The position numbers and the translations under genes were made by a program. 64,000 bases of DNA from Streptomyces flavotricini. Lineage in GTDB: Bacteria > Actinomycetota > Actinomycetes > Streptomycetales > Streptomycetaceae. The stretch covers positions 3,884,216 to 3,948,215 of the forward strand of contig NZ_JAINUL010000001.1 of assembly GCF_020639365.1 (NCBI RefSeq), read 5' to 3'. Within the stretch, counting starts at the first letter, position 1. Each line of letters opens with the position of its first letter. Positions 17,227 to 25,510 of the stretch are shown here, one piece after another. The notes under the pieces are model-generated. The model worked only from the letters and a program-made list of their open reading frames with translations. It was not told the DNA's origin and did no database searches.

Positions 17227-17631
17227 TCAGACGCGGCGGCGCTTCGGCGGGCGGCAGCCGTTGTGCGGGGTGGGGGTGACGTCCTGGATCGAGCCGACCT
17301 CGAGGCCGGTGGCCTGGAGGGAGCGGATCGCGGTCTCGCGGCCGGAGCCCGGACCCTTGACGAAGACGTCAACCTTGCGCATGCCGTGCTCCTGCGCGCG
17401 GCGGGCGGCCGACTCGGCGGCCATCTGCGCGGCGAAGGGGGTGGACTTGCGCGAGCCCTTGAAGCCGACGTGGCCGGCGGAGGCCCAGGAGATCACGTTG
17501 CCCGAGGGGTCCGTGATCGAGACGATCGTGTTGTTGAACGTGCTCTTGATGTGGGCGTGCCCGTGAGCGACGTTCTTCTTTTCCTTGCGGCGCACCTTCT
17601 TGGCAGCGCCCTGACGACCCTTGGGGGGCAT
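17227..17631 (-). CDS. rpsK: 30S ribosomal protein S11
   Basis: Platform protein of the small subunit contacting the Shine-Dalgarno helix. 134 residues with a basic N-terminus (KKVRRKEKKNVAHGHAH), the IKSTFNNTIVSITD and KGPGSGRE segments, and the conserved end PTPHNGCRPPKRRRV. 54 bases after rpsM; ATG preceded by AGGAGA. Confidence 0.98.
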   Translation of the reverse strand: MPPKGRQGAAKKVRRKEKKNVAHGHAHIKSTFNNTIVSITDPSGNVISWASAGHVGFKGSRKSTPFAAQMAAESAARRAQEHGMRKVDVFVKGPGSGRETAIRSLQATGLEVGSIQDVTPTPHNGCRPPKRRRV

Positions 17632-17685
17632 CTAAATCTCCTACGGGAGGTGGTCGGTCCTACAGCGCAAGACCGCTGAACAGGA

Positions 17686-18066
17686 CTACTTCTTGCCCGG
17701 CTTCTTCTTACCGGCGATCGCGCGACGCGGGCCCTTGCGGGTACGCGCGTTGGTGCTGGTGCGCTGACCGTGCACCGGGAGGCCGCGACGGTGGCGGATG
17801 CCCTGGTAGCACTGGATCTCGATCTTGCGGCGGATGTCGCCCTGGATCTCGCGGCGGAGGTCACCCTCGGTACGGAGGTTGGCGTCCACGTACTCGCGGA
17901 TCTTGACGAGGTCCTCTTCGGCCAGGTCACGAACGCGGGTGTTCGGGTTCACGCCGGTGGAGGCGAGGATCTCCTTGGACCGGGTGCGCCCGATACCGAA
18001 GACGTAGGTGAGTGCGATCTCCACGCGCTTTTCGCGCGGGATGTCAACACCGGAAACGCGTGCCAT
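17686..18066 (-). CDS. rpsM: 30S ribosomal protein S13
   Basis: Head protein of the small subunit that bridges to the large subunit and touches P-site tRNA through its basic tail. 126 residues; start MARVSGVDIPREKRVEIALTY and end GKKKPGKK are typical. First gene of the alpha-type unit rpsM-rpsK-rpoA-rplQ; ATG preceded by AGGAGCC. rpsD, normally between rpsK and rpoA in many bacteria, is absent. The 199 bases upstream, to rpmJ, contain G/C-rich inverted sequence but no promoter I can defend. Confidence 0.98.
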   Translation of the reverse strand: MARVSGVDIPREKRVEIALTYVFGIGRTRSKEILASTGVNPNTRVRDLAEEDLVKIREYVDANLRTEGDLRREIQGDIRRKIEIQCYQGIRHRRGLPVHGQRTSTNARTRKGPRRAIAGKKKPGKK

Positions 18067-18265
18067 TCAATGGCTCCTGTGTGTTCGGGGGTCTTCCGCA
18101 GAACCACTCCCGACCGCCGACCACACCTGATGGGTGGTGGTACGCCCGGGTCCCCGGCCCCCGCCGGAGGTGCCGCCGGCCCCTCTCAGGGCTGGGCGGG
18201 CTCTGCGTATGTACGTTTTCTTACGTCGCGCGAAGAACTGCGTAGTGCAGGTCGGTCGGCGTGCG

Positions 18266-18379
18266 TCAGCCCTGGCGCTGCTTGTGGCGCAGGTTGTCGC
18301 AGATGACCATGACCCGACCGTGACGGCGGATCACCTTGCACTTGTCGCAGATCTTCTTGACGCTCGGCTTGACCTTCAT
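18266..18379 (-). CDS. rpmJ: 50S ribosomal protein L36 (zinc-ribbon type)
   Basis: 37-residue protein MKVKPSVKKICDKCK... ending RHKQRQG. Zinc ligands are all present: C11, C14, C27 and H32, so this is the zinc-dependent C+ form. Actinobacteria often hold a second, cysteine-free L36 elsewhere for zinc starvation; none is in this window. It lies 74 bases after infA and before rpsM, the classic spc-alpha junction. Confidence 0.97.
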   Translation of the reverse strand: MKVKPSVKKICDKCKVIRRHGRVMVICDNLRHKQRQG

Positions 18380-18453
18380 GTTGGTGAGGTTCTCCGGGTC
18401 AGTGCCACCACCCGCGCCGGGACGAGATGTCCGGGCCGGAGTGAAGACAAGAT

Positions 18454-18675
18454 CTACTTGTATCGGTAGACGATCCGGCCACGCGTCAGGTCGTACGGAG
18501 ACAGCTCCACAACGACCCGGTCATCCGGGAGGATGCGGATGTAGTGCATACGCATCTTGCCGCTGATGTGCGCAAGGACCTTGTGACCGTTCTGCAGTTC
18601 CACCTTGAACATTGCGTTCGGGAGGGACTCGATCACGGTGCCCTCGATCTCGATGGCACCTTGCTTCTTGGCCAC
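18454..18675 (-). CDS. infA: translation initiation factor IF-1
   Basis: 73-residue OB-fold factor that occupies the ribosomal A site during initiation with IF-2 and IF-3. IEIEGTVIESLPNAMFKVELQNGHKVLAHISGKM-type sequence and the ending RGRIVYRYK are diagnostic. GTG start (MAKKQGAIE) chosen from family alignment, preceded by GAAGGGCG. Upstream in-frame ATGs lie in non-coding sequence after map. The 141-base gap to map contains a TAGACT -10-like box, suggesting a separate promoter. Confidence 0.97.
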   Translation of the reverse strand: MAKKQGAIEIEGTVIESLPNAMFKVELQNGHKVLAHISGKMRMHYIRILPDDRVVVELSPYDLTRGRIVYRYK

Positions 18676-18756
18676 GCTTCGCCCTTCGAATCGGCTACCT
18701 TGATCAGCTCCCCGCCTTCGCATGAGGACATGCGGGTGCAAAGGAGCCGACGAGTC

Positions 18757-18762
18757 AGTCTA
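18757..18762 (-). promoter_or_regulatory. possible -10 box for infA-rpmJ
   Basis: TAGACT on the minus strand, 81 bases before the infA start and just after map. No convincing -35 hexamer at the right distance, so this is tentative. Confidence 0.3.
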
Positions 18763-18816
18763 CGTCAGGGCACCCAGAAAGACGAATCCGGAAAGTTTGC
18801 CCTACAGCGTAGATCA

Positions 18817-19653
18817 TTAACCAAGCGGATCCGGCGCAGTGGTCACGCCGTACTCCGCCAGCTTTGCCTTGCCGCAGTCCGGGCTCGTCAGCACGATGGG
18901 GCCGGCCTCGGTCAGGGCGATGGAGTGCTCCCAGTGCGAGGACCAGGTGCCGTCCGTGGTGATGACCGTCCAGTCGTCCGCCAGCACCTCCGTCTGCGGG
19001 GTGCCCAGGGAGACCATGGGCTCGATGGCCAGGCAGACGCCCGGGACCAGCTTGATGCCCTTGCCGCGCTTGCGCGAGACGTAGTTCAGCAGGTGGGGGT
19101 CCATGTGCATCTCGGACCCGATGCCGTGGCCGCCGTAGTCCTCGATGATCCCGTACTTGCCGGTCGCGGGCCGCGGCTGGCGGCGGATGTAGCCCTCGAT
19201 CGCCTTGGAGATGTCCACGAGGCGGTTGCCGAGCTTCATCGCGGCGATGCCGGCCCACATCGACTCCTCGGTCACCCGGGAGAGCTCGATCAGCTCCGGA
19301 GCGTGACCCGTGCCCACGAAGGCCGTGTACGCCGCGTCGCCGTGCCAGCCGTCGACGATGGCACCGGCGTCGATCGAGATGACGTCGCCGTCCTTGAGGA
19401 CCGTCTTGTCGTCCGGGATGCCGTGGACGACGACCTCGTTCACGGACGTGCAGATCGTCGCGGGGAAACCGCCGTAGCCGAGGAAGTTCGACTTGGCCCC
19501 GGCATCCGAGATGACCTTGCGGGCCACCATGTCCAGATCCCGCGTCGTGGCGCCCGGTACGGCCGCCTCACGGGTCGCCGCGTGGATCGCGGCGACGACC
19601 AGCCCTGCCTCGCGCATCTTCGCGATCTGCTCGGGGGTCTTGATCTGGACCAT
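18817..19653 (-). CDS. map: type I methionine aminopeptidase
   Basis: Removes the initiator methionine from new proteins. 278 residues with all five metal ligands of the pita-bread fold visible: D95 (SIDAGA), D106 (GDAA), H176 (YGGHGIG), E211 (AIEPMV) and E242 (WEHSIALTE). ATG start MVQIKTPEQI, with GGAAGG 8 bases upstream. It follows adk after a 111-base gap occupied by a strong hairpin, so its level may be set separately from secY-adk. Confidence 0.97.
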   Translation of the reverse strand: MVQIKTPEQIAKMREAGLVVAAIHAATREAAVPGATTRDLDMVARKVISDAGAKSNFLGYGGFPATICTSVNEVVVHGIPDDKTVLKDGDVISIDAGAIVDGWHGDAAYTAFVGTGHAPELIELSRVTEESMWAGIAAMKLGNRLVDISKAIEGYIRRQPRPATGKYGIIEDYGGHGIGSEMHMDPHLLNYVSRKRGKGIKLVPGVCLAIEPMVSLGTPQTEVLADDWTVITTDGTWSSHWEHSIALTEAGPIVLTSPDCGKAKLAEYGVTTAPDPLG

Positions 19654-19707
19654 GGGTAGTGCCTTCCACCTTCGGACTTCGGATCTGCGTTGTTCAGGTC
19701 GTCTCAA

Positions 19708-19748
19708 CAGTAAGGCCGCGGGGTCCTGGGGACACCGCGGCCTTACTG
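19708..19748 (-). terminator. hairpin between adk and map
   Basis: Perfect 14-bp stem CAGTAAGGCCGCGG / CCGCGGCCTTACTG with a 13-base loop that can itself pair GTCC/GGAC. It begins 16 bases after the adk stop. Terminator or attenuator inside the spc operon. Confidence 0.75.
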
Positions 19749-19764
19749 CTCGTCACAAGGATCG

Positions 19765-20412
19765 CTACTTCTTGAGCGCGTCCATCGCACGCTGCGTGAC
19801 GTCCGCGACCTCGCCGAGGGCGGGGATCGTCACCAGCAGGCCCTGGGCCTTGTAGTAGTCGATGATCGGCTCGGTCTGCGTGTGGTAGACCTCGAGCCGG
19901 TTGCGGACCGTGGCCTCGGAGTCGTCGTCGCGCTGGTACAGCTCGCCGCCGCAGGTGTCGCAGACACCTGCGGCCTTCGGCGCCGCGTACACGACGTGGA
20001 AGACGTGCGCGGAGTCGTTGCGGCAGATCCGGCGGCCGGCGATGCGCTTGACGACCTCGTCCTCCTCGACCTCCAGGTCGAGGACGGCGTCCAGCTTCAT
20101 GCCCGCCGTCTGCAGCATCTCGTCCAGCGCCTCGGCCTGGGAGACGTTGCGCGGGAAGCCGTCCAGCAGGAAGCCGTTCACGGCGTCCGGCTGCTCCATG
20201 CGGTCCTTGGCCATGCCGATGGTGATCTCGTCGGGGACGAGGTCACCGGCGTCCATGAACGCCTTCGCGCGCTGGCCCAGCTCGGTGTTCTGGCTGATGT
20301 TGGCGCGGAAGAGGTCGCCCGTGGAGATGTGCGGGATCGACAGGTTCTTCGCAAGGAACGCGGCCTGCGTTCCCTTGCCCGCACCGGGCGGTCCGACGAG
20401 GACGATTCGCAT
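19765..20412 (-). CDS. adk: adenylate kinase
   Basis: Interconverts ATP+AMP and 2 ADP. 215 residues, long-LID type: P-loop GPPGAGKGT at 7-15, AMP-binding DGFPRN about 84-89, LID from about 125 to 163. The LID has C130, C151 and C154 (CRND and CDTC), so a zinc site with a non-Cys fourth ligand is possible. Its ATG overlaps the secY stop by one base (TGATG), implying translational coupling to the translocon gene. Confidence 0.97.
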   Translation of the reverse strand: MRIVLVGPPGAGKGTQAAFLAKNLSIPHISTGDLFRANISQNTELGQRAKAFMDAGDLVPDEITIGMAKDRMEQPDAVNGFLLDGFPRNVSQAEALDEMLQTAGMKLDAVLDLEVEEDEVVKRIAGRRICRNDSAHVFHVVYAAPKAAGVCDTCGGELYQRDDDSEATVRNRLEVYHTQTEPIIDYYKAQGLLVTIPALGEVADVTQRAMDALKK

Positions 20413-21725
20413 CAGCGGAGGAACCCTTCGTAATTGCGCTGCTGGAGCTGGCTCTCGATCTGCTTCACGGTTTCCAGACCCACACCCACGATGATGAGGA
20501 TGCTCGTCCCGCCGAACGGGAAGTTCTGGTTCGCTCCGAAGCCGGCCAACGCCATCGTCGGCACAAGAGCGATGAGACCCAGGTACAGCGACCCCGGCCA
20601 GGTGATCCGGTTGAGCACGTAGCTCAGGTACTCGGCGGTGGGTCGACCGGCGCGGATACCCGGGATGAACCCACCATACTTCTTCATGTTGTCTGCAACT
20701 TCCTCGGGGTTGAAAGAAATCGCCACGTAGAAGAACGCGAAGAAGACGATCAGGAGGAAGTAGGCCGCGATGTAGTAGGGGTGGTCGCCCTTGACGAAGT
20801 GCTTCTGGATCCAGACGGCCCAGCCGGCGGTCGAACCGCTGAACTGCACGATCAGCGCCGGGATGTACAGCAGCGACGAGGCGAAGATGACCGGGATGAC
20901 ACCGGCCTGGTTCACCTTGAGCGGGATGTACGTCGAGGTGCCCCCGTACGCGCGGCGGCCGATCATGCGCTTCGCGTACTGGACCGGAATCCGACGCTGC
21001 GCCTGCTCGACGAAGACGACGAGCGCGACCATGGCCAGACCGACGAGGATGACCACGCCGAACTCGACCCAGCCGTCGGCGATCTTGCCCTGGAGCTTGA
21101 TCTGCCACAGGGCGCCGATGAAGCCGGCGGCGATCGAGATGAACATCAGGATCGACATGCCGTTGCCGATGCCGCGGTCGGTCACGAGCTCACCGAGCCA
21201 CATGACGACGCAGGTACCGGCGGTCATCGTGATGACCATGACGATGGTGGTGAAGATCGACCGGTTCGGGACGATCTGGCTGGCGACCTGGCAGCCCTGG
21301 AACAGGGCACCAGTGCGGGCGGTGGCGACGAGGCCGGTGCCCTGCAGGATCGCGAGTGCGACCGTCAGATAGCGCGTGTACTGAGTGATCTTCGCGGTGC
21401 CGGACTGACCCTCTTTTTTGAGGTTCTCCAGCTTCGGGATGACCACGGTCAGCAGCTGCAGGATGATGCTCGCCGTGATGTACGGCATGATGCCGAGCGC
21501 GAAGATCGTGATCTGCAGCAGCGCACCGCCACTGAACATGTTGACGAGACCGAAGAGGCTGTTGCTGCTCCCGGCCTGGTCGACACAGATCTGAACGTTC
21601 TTGTAGCTCACGCCGGGTACCGGGATGTGGGACCCGAGCCGGAACAGCACGATGATGCCGAGCGTGAAGAGCAGCTTCTTGCGCAGGTCGGGCGTCTTGA
21701 ACGCCCGGGCGAACGCGGTGAGCAC
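20412..21725 (-). CDS. secY: preprotein translocase subunit SecY
   Basis: Central pore of the Sec translocon in the cytoplasmic membrane, 437 residues with the ten membrane segments expected. Diagnostic pieces include MLTAFARAFKTPDLRKKLLFTLG at the N-terminus (first 20: see frame start), LGIMPYITASIILQLL in segment 2, and RMIGRRAYGGTSTYIPLKVNQAGVIPVIFAS in the cytosolic loop (not contiguous quotes). It follows rplO by 186 bases with a hairpin in between, and overlaps adk. Partners SecE is encoded at 62 kb in this window; SecG is not here. Confidence 0.97.
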   Translation of the reverse strand: MLTAFARAFKTPDLRKKLLFTLGIIVLFRLGSHIPVPGVSYKNVQICVDQAGSSNSLFGLVNMFSGGALLQITIFALGIMPYITASIILQLLTVVIPKLENLKKEGQSGTAKITQYTRYLTVALAILQGTGLVATARTGALFQGCQVASQIVPNRSIFTTIVMVITMTAGTCVVMWLGELVTDRGIGNGMSILMFISIAAGFIGALWQIKLQGKIADGWVEFGVVILVGLAMVALVVFVEQAQRRIPVQYAKRMIGRRAYGGTSTYIPLKVNQAGVIPVIFASSLLYIPALIVQFSGSTAGWAVWIQKHFVKGDHPYYIAAYFLLIVFFAFFYVAISFNPEEVADNMKKYGGFIPGIRAGRPTAEYLSYVLNRITWPGSLYLGLIALVPTMALAGFGANQNFPFGGTSILIIVGVGLETVKQIESQLQQRNYEGFLR

Positions 21726-21845
21726 GGTGCCTCCTGCGACCCCCGCGCTACTGCGTCAGAGGTGACGGTCTGAGGGATCGACGAATACGTACAAGCAAAG
21801 GTGCAGGCCACCTTACCGGCGACTGCGCCCCCCGTGGAACGACCA

Positions 21846-21879
21846 ACCGGGGATGCCCCATTTGTGAGGCATCCCCGGT
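21846..21879. terminator. hairpin between rplO and secY
   Basis: Perfect 12-bp stem ACCGGGGATGCC / GGCATCCCCGGT with a 10-base loop. It sits in the middle of the spc operon, about 33 bases after the rplO stop. T-rich sequence follows on the plus side, so the direction is unclear; could be an attenuator reducing secY relative to ribosomal genes. Confidence 0.5.
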
Positions 21880-21911
21880 CGGGTTTCTAGCTATCTGTCA
21901 CCTGGTTCGTC

Positions 21912-22367
21912 TTAGACGAGCTCGGTGACGGTGCCGCCGGCAGCGGCAATCTTCTCCTTGGCGGAGGCGGAAACGGCGTCAACCGAGACCGTCAGCGCCA
22001 CGGAGATCTCGCCCTGGCCCAGGACCTTGACGAGGCTGTTCTTGCGCACCGCGCCCTTGGCGACCAGGTCGGCCACCGTGACCTCTCCACCCTCGGGGTA
22101 GAGAGCGCCGAGCTTGTCCAGGTTGACGACCTGGAACTCGGTGCGGAACGGGTTCTTGAAGCCCTTGAGCTTCGGCAGACGCATGTGGAGGGGCATCTGC
22201 CCACCCTCGAAGCGCTGCGGGATCTGGTAACGGGCCTTCTGGCCCTTCGTACCACGACCGGCCGTCTTACCCTTCGACGCCTCACCACGACCGACACGGG
22301 TCTTCGCGGTCTTGGCGCCGGGGGCGGGACGGAGGTTGTGGGCCTTCAGCGGGCTGTTCTCAGCCAT
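21912..22367 (-). CDS. rplO: 50S ribosomal protein L15
   Basis: Late-assembly large-subunit protein, 151 residues. The Gly/Arg/Lys-rich N-terminal tail (NLRPAPGAKTAKTRVGRGEASKGKT segment, residues about 11-35) threads into 23S rRNA; the C-terminal globular domain ends with AAAGGTVTELV. Two bases separate it from the rpmD stop, typical of tightly packed spc genes. Confidence 0.98.
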   Translation of the reverse strand: MAENSPLKAHNLRPAPGAKTAKTRVGRGEASKGKTAGRGTKGQKARYQIPQRFEGGQMPLHMRLPKLKGFKNPFRTEFQVVNLDKLGALYPEGGEVTVADLVAKGAVRKNSLVKVLGQGEISVALTVSVDAVSASAKEKIAAAGGTVTELV

Positions 22368-22369
22368 GA

Positions 22370-22552
22370 TTAGTCAACCTCCTCAACCGTCACGAGGTGG
22401 CGGACGGTGTGAACCATTCCGCGGAACTCGGGGCGGTCCTCCTTGACGACCACGTCGTTCAGGCGCTTGAGCCCGAGCGAACGCAGCGTGTCGCGGTGGT
22501 TCTGCTTGCTGCCGATGTACGACTTCGTCTGCGTGATCTTGAGGCGGGCCAT
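22370..22552 (-). CDS. rpmD: 50S ribosomal protein L30
   Basis: 60-residue large-subunit protein MARLKITQTKSYIGSKQNHR... . The start is fixed by its 1-base TGATG overlap with the rpsE stop and by family length. Present in bacteria with the longer spc operon; normal here. Confidence 0.97.
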   Translation of the reverse strand: MARLKITQTKSYIGSKQNHRDTLRSLGLKRLNDVVVKEDRPEFRGMVHTVRHLVTVEEVD

Positions 22553-23154
22553 CAGACACCCGCCCCAGCACGTGCACGAAGGAGAGCCGCGGGGGCGACG
22601 TCCTCGAGGGGCAGACCACGGCGAGCCGCGATCTCCTCGGGACGCTGCAGGCCCTTGAGGGCCGCCACGGTCGCGTGCACGATGTTGATCGCGTTGTCGG
22701 AGCCCAGGGACTTCGACAGGATGTCGTGAACGCCGGCGCACTCCAGAACGGCGCGCACCGGGCCACCGGCGATAACACCGGTACCGGGGGAAGCAGGCTT
22801 CAGCAGGACAACGCCGGCCGCCTTCTCGCCCTGGATCGGGTGCGGGATGGTGCCCTGGATGCGCGGAACCTTGAAGAAGTTCTTCTTGGCTTCCTCGACA
22901 CCCTTGGCGATGGCCGCGGGAACTTCCTTGGCCTTGCCGTAACCGACACCTACAGTGCCGTCACCGTCGCCCACCACGACCAGCGCGGTGAAGCTGAAGC
23001 GGCGACCACCCTTGACAACCTTGGCGACGCGGTTGATCGCGACAACGCGCTCAACGTAAGCGGTCTTCTCGGCGGCAGGGCCACCGTCGCGACCCTTCCG
23101 GTCCCGCCGCTCGCCGCCACCGGCACCGCTTCCGCGGCGCTGGGGTCCAGCCAT
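22552..23154 (-). CDS. rpsE: 30S ribosomal protein S5
   Basis: Small-subunit protein important for decoding fidelity and the mRNA entry helicase activity. 200 residues: a Gly/Arg-rich N-terminal extension (GRRSGAGGGERRDRKGRDGG-like, about 5-25), the dsRNA-binding domain starting YVERVVAINRVAKVVKGGRR, and the VIAGGPVRAVLECAGV segment. Known spectinomycin-resistance positions lie in the KVVKGGRRF loop, which looks wild type. Preceded by rplR, followed with overlap by rpmD. Confidence 0.97.
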   Translation of the reverse strand: MAGPQRRGSGAGGGERRDRKGRDGGPAAEKTAYVERVVAINRVAKVVKGGRRFSFTALVVVGDGDGTVGVGYGKAKEVPAAIAKGVEEAKKNFFKVPRIQGTIPHPIQGEKAAGVVLLKPASPGTGVIAGGPVRAVLECAGVHDILSKSLGSDNAINIVHATVAALKGLQRPEEIAARRGLPLEDVAPAALLRARAGAGV

Positions 23155-23199
23155 TGGATTACCTCTCTCTGTTACGTCCGTGAGTCCCGGAACCGGGGC

Positions 23200-23583
23200 T
23201 TAGAACTTCAGCCCGGCTTCGCGGGCGGCGTCAGCCAGAGCGGCAATGCGCCCGGCGTATCGGTTGCCACCGCGGTCGAACACGACGGTCTCGACACCCG
23301 CGGCCTTGGCACGCTCGGCGACGAGCGCGCCGACAGCCTGGGCCTGCGAGCTCTTGTCGCCTTCGCCACCGCGGATCGAAGCGTCCAGGGTCGACGCGGA
23401 CGCCAGGGTGTGACCCTGGAGGTCGTCGATGACCTGAGCAACGATGTTGCGGTTGGAACGCGTCACGACGAGGCGCGGACGCTCCGCCGTACCCGAGACG
23501 TTCTTGCGGATGCGGATGTGGCGGCGAGCCTTGGCAGCGCGCTTGTACGCGTCGCCCTTGGCGATCTTCACACCGTATGCCAT
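23200..23583 (-). CDS. rplR: 50S ribosomal protein L18
   Basis: 5S rRNA-binding protein of the central protuberance, 127 residues. RPRLVVTRSNRNIVAQVIDD and the end FDRGGNRYAGRIAALADAAREAGLKF are standard. Start MAYGVKIAKGDAYKRAAKARRH; the ATG lies 3 bases after the rplF stop. Confidence 0.98.
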   Translation of the reverse strand: MAYGVKIAKGDAYKRAAKARRHIRIRKNVSGTAERPRLVVTRSNRNIVAQVIDDLQGHTLASASTLDASIRGGEGDKSSQAQAVGALVAERAKAAGVETVVFDRGGNRYAGRIAALADAAREAGLKF

Positions 23584-23585
23584 GG

Positions 23586-24125
23586 CTACTTACCAGCCTT
23601 TCCGACCTTGCGGCGGATGACCTCGCCGGCGTACTTGACACCCTTGGCCTTGTACGGGTCGGGCTTCCGCAGCTTGCGGATGTTGGCGGCGACCTCGCCG
23701 ACCTTCTGCTTGTCGATGCCCTCGACCGAGAACTTGGTGGGCGACTCGACCTTGAAGGAGATGCCCTCGGGCGCCTCGATCAGGATCGGGTGGCTGTAAC
23801 CAAGCTGGAACTCCAGAGCGGAGCCCTTCGCGGCGACGCGGTAACCGACACCGCTGATCTCGAGAGCCTTGACGTACCCCGTGGTCACACCGGTGATCAT
23901 GTTCGCCACCAGCGTGCGGGACAGGCCGTGCAGGGCCTTGTTCTGACGCTCGTCGTTCGGGCGGGTGACGTTCAGAACGCCGTCCTCACCCTTGACGATC
24001 TCGATCGGCGCGGCGACGGTGTGCGAGAGAAGACCCTTGGGGCCCTTCACCGCGACCGTGCGGCCATCGATGGTGACGTCCACACCGGCGGGAACCTGGA
24101 TGGGGAGCTTGCCGATTCGCGACAT
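23586..24125 (-). CDS. rplF: 50S ribosomal protein L6
   Basis: Two-domain protein near the sarcin-ricin loop and factor-binding site. 179 residues starting MSRIGKLPIQVPAGVDVTID and ending with the conserved KPDPYKAKGVKYAGEVIRRK region. Located between rpsH and rplR in the standard spc order. Confidence 0.98.
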   Translation of the reverse strand: MSRIGKLPIQVPAGVDVTIDGRTVAVKGPKGLLSHTVAAPIEIVKGEDGVLNVTRPNDERQNKALHGLSRTLVANMITGVTTGYVKALEISGVGYRVAAKGSALEFQLGYSHPILIEAPEGISFKVESPTKFSVEGIDKQKVGEVAANIRKLRKPDPYKAKGVKYAGEVIRRKVGKAGK

Positions 24126-24145
24126 TGCTTTTCCTCCGTTCCCGA

Positions 24146-24544
24146 CTACCAGACGTAGGCGAGGACTTCCCCACCTACGCCCTTCTTGCCTGCCTGCTGG
24201 CCGGTCAGGAGACCGTGGGACGTGGAGATGATCGCCACGCCCAGGCCGCCGAGGACCTTCGGCAGGTTGGTGGACTTTGCGTACACGCGCAGACCGGGCT
24301 TCGAGATCCGCTTGATGCCCGCGATGGAGCGCTCACGGTTCGGCCCGAACTTCAGCTCGAGGACGAGGTTCTTGCCGACCTCGGCGTCCTCGACCTTCCA
24401 GCCGGTGATGAAACCCTCCTGCTTGAGGATCTCCGCGATGTGCGACTTGATCTTGCTGTGCGGCATCACGACAGTGTCGTGGTACGCCGAGTTAGCGTTA
24501 CGCAGACGGGTCAGCATGTCTGCGATCGGGTCAGTCATGGTCAT
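24146..24544 (-). CDS. rpsH: 30S ribosomal protein S8
   Basis: Binds 16S rRNA helix 21; in E. coli it also represses the spc operon by binding the rplE region. 132 residues. Start MTMTDPIADMLTRLRN taken because it gives the usual streptomycete length; a second ATG two codons later is possible. Ends STSHGLLTGQQAGKKGVGGEVLAYVW (last 20 typical). A 223-base gap separates it from rpsN, unusual for this operon. Confidence 0.97.
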   Translation of the reverse strand: MTMTDPIADMLTRLRNANSAYHDTVVMPHSKIKSHIAEILKQEGFITGWKVEDAEVGKNLVLELKFGPNRERSIAGIKRISKPGLRVYAKSTNLPKVLGGLGVAIISTSHGLLTGQQAGKKGVGGEVLAYVW

Positions 24545-24767
24545 GAAGTGGCCTTCGGCCTCTCTCGCCGGGGTTTCCTGTATGCGCCATCCCTCTCCCC
24601 ACTCAGTGGCGGGACGGGTGCGGTGCGGGGACCTACGGCGTAGTAAGTCGTTATGGGCGGCGGACGCCCAACCACACAAGCCTAAGGCATGCGCGGCCGG
24701 GCACCCACCGTCCAGATGCTTACCGAGAGTGCCTGGTACTCCCCAAGTCCTTGCGGACGAGGGTGAT
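24545..24767. other. gap between rpsN and rpsH
   Basis: 223 bases without a gene. No clear terminator stem or promoter pair; a TAGGCT box on the minus strand near 24682 is a weak -10 candidate. Nothing further is seen. Confidence 0.4.
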
Positions 24768-24953
24768 TTACCAGGAGCTCTTGGTCACGCCCGGCAGCTC
24801 GCCACGGTGAGCCATCTCACGAAGGCAGACGCGGCACAGGCCGAACTTGCGGTACACGGAGTGGGGACGACCGCAGCGCTGGCAGCGGGTGTACGCACGC
24901 ACACCGAACTTGGGCTTGCGGGCAGCCTTCGCGATGAGAGCCTTCTTCGCCAT
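24768..24953 (-). CDS. rpsN: 30S ribosomal protein S14 type Z (zinc form)
   Basis: 61-residue short S14 with the zinc ribbon intact: C24, C27 (RCQRCG) and C40, C43 (LCRVCL). This is the housekeeping C+ form; streptomycetes usually keep a longer cysteine-free paralogue elsewhere for zinc limitation. Often named rpsZ in this group. It starts 5 bases after the rplE stop and precedes rpsH. Confidence 0.97.
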   Translation of the reverse strand: MAKKALIAKAARKPKFGVRAYTRCQRCGRPHSVYRKFGLCRVCLREMAHRGELPGVTKSSW

Positions 24954-24958
24954 CTCGC

Positions 24959-25510
24959 TTACGCCTCCTTGAAGGGGAAGCCGAGGTGACGAAGGAGCGC
25001 GCGGCCCTCAGCGTCGTTGGTCGCCGTGGTGACCACGGTGATGTCCATACCCCGGGTACGGTCGATCTTGTCCTGGTCGATCTCGTGGAACATGACCTGC
25101 TCCGTGAGACCGAAGGTGTAGTTGCCACGGCCGTCGAACTGCTTCGGCGACAGACCACGGAAGTCACGGATACGCGGCAGCGCGAGCGACAGCGTACGGT
25201 CCAGGAACTCCCACATGCGGTCACCACGGAGGGTGACGTGGCAGCCGATCGGCTGACCCTCACGCAGCTTGAACTGCGCGATGGACTTGCGGGCCTTCGT
25301 GACGGCCGGCTTCTGACCGGTGATCGTCGTCAGGTCGCGGATGGCGCCGTCGATCAGCTTGGAGTCGCGGGCGGCGTCGCCCACACCCATGTTGACCACG
25401 ATCTTCACGAGGCCGGGGATCTGCATGACGTTCTCGTACGAGAACTCCTCACGCAGCTTGCCCGCGATGTCCTCGCGGTACTTCGTCTTGAGACGCGGAG
25501 TGGTAGCCAT
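24959..25510 (-). CDS. rplE: 50S ribosomal protein L5
   Basis: Binds 5S rRNA and contacts S13 and P-site tRNA. 183 residues with IPGLVKIVVNMGVGDAARD, TGQKPAVTKARKSIAQFKLR and NYTFGLTEQVMFHEI segments. Start overlaps the rplX stop by one base. A typical L5 of actinobacteria. Confidence 0.98.
   Translation of the reverse strand: MATTPRLKTKYREDIAGKLREEFSYENVMQIPGLVKIVVNMGVGDAARDSKLIDGAIRDLTTITGQKPAVTKARKSIAQFKLREGQPIGCHVTLRGDRMWEFLDRTLSLALPRIRDFRGLSPKQFDGRGNYTFGLTEQVMFHEIDQDKIDRTRGMDITVVTTATNDAEGRALLRHLGFPFKEA

Noticed and set aside
24146..24679. 45-residue N-terminal extension of S8
   Set aside because: Not like S8; the internal ATG gives the standard length.
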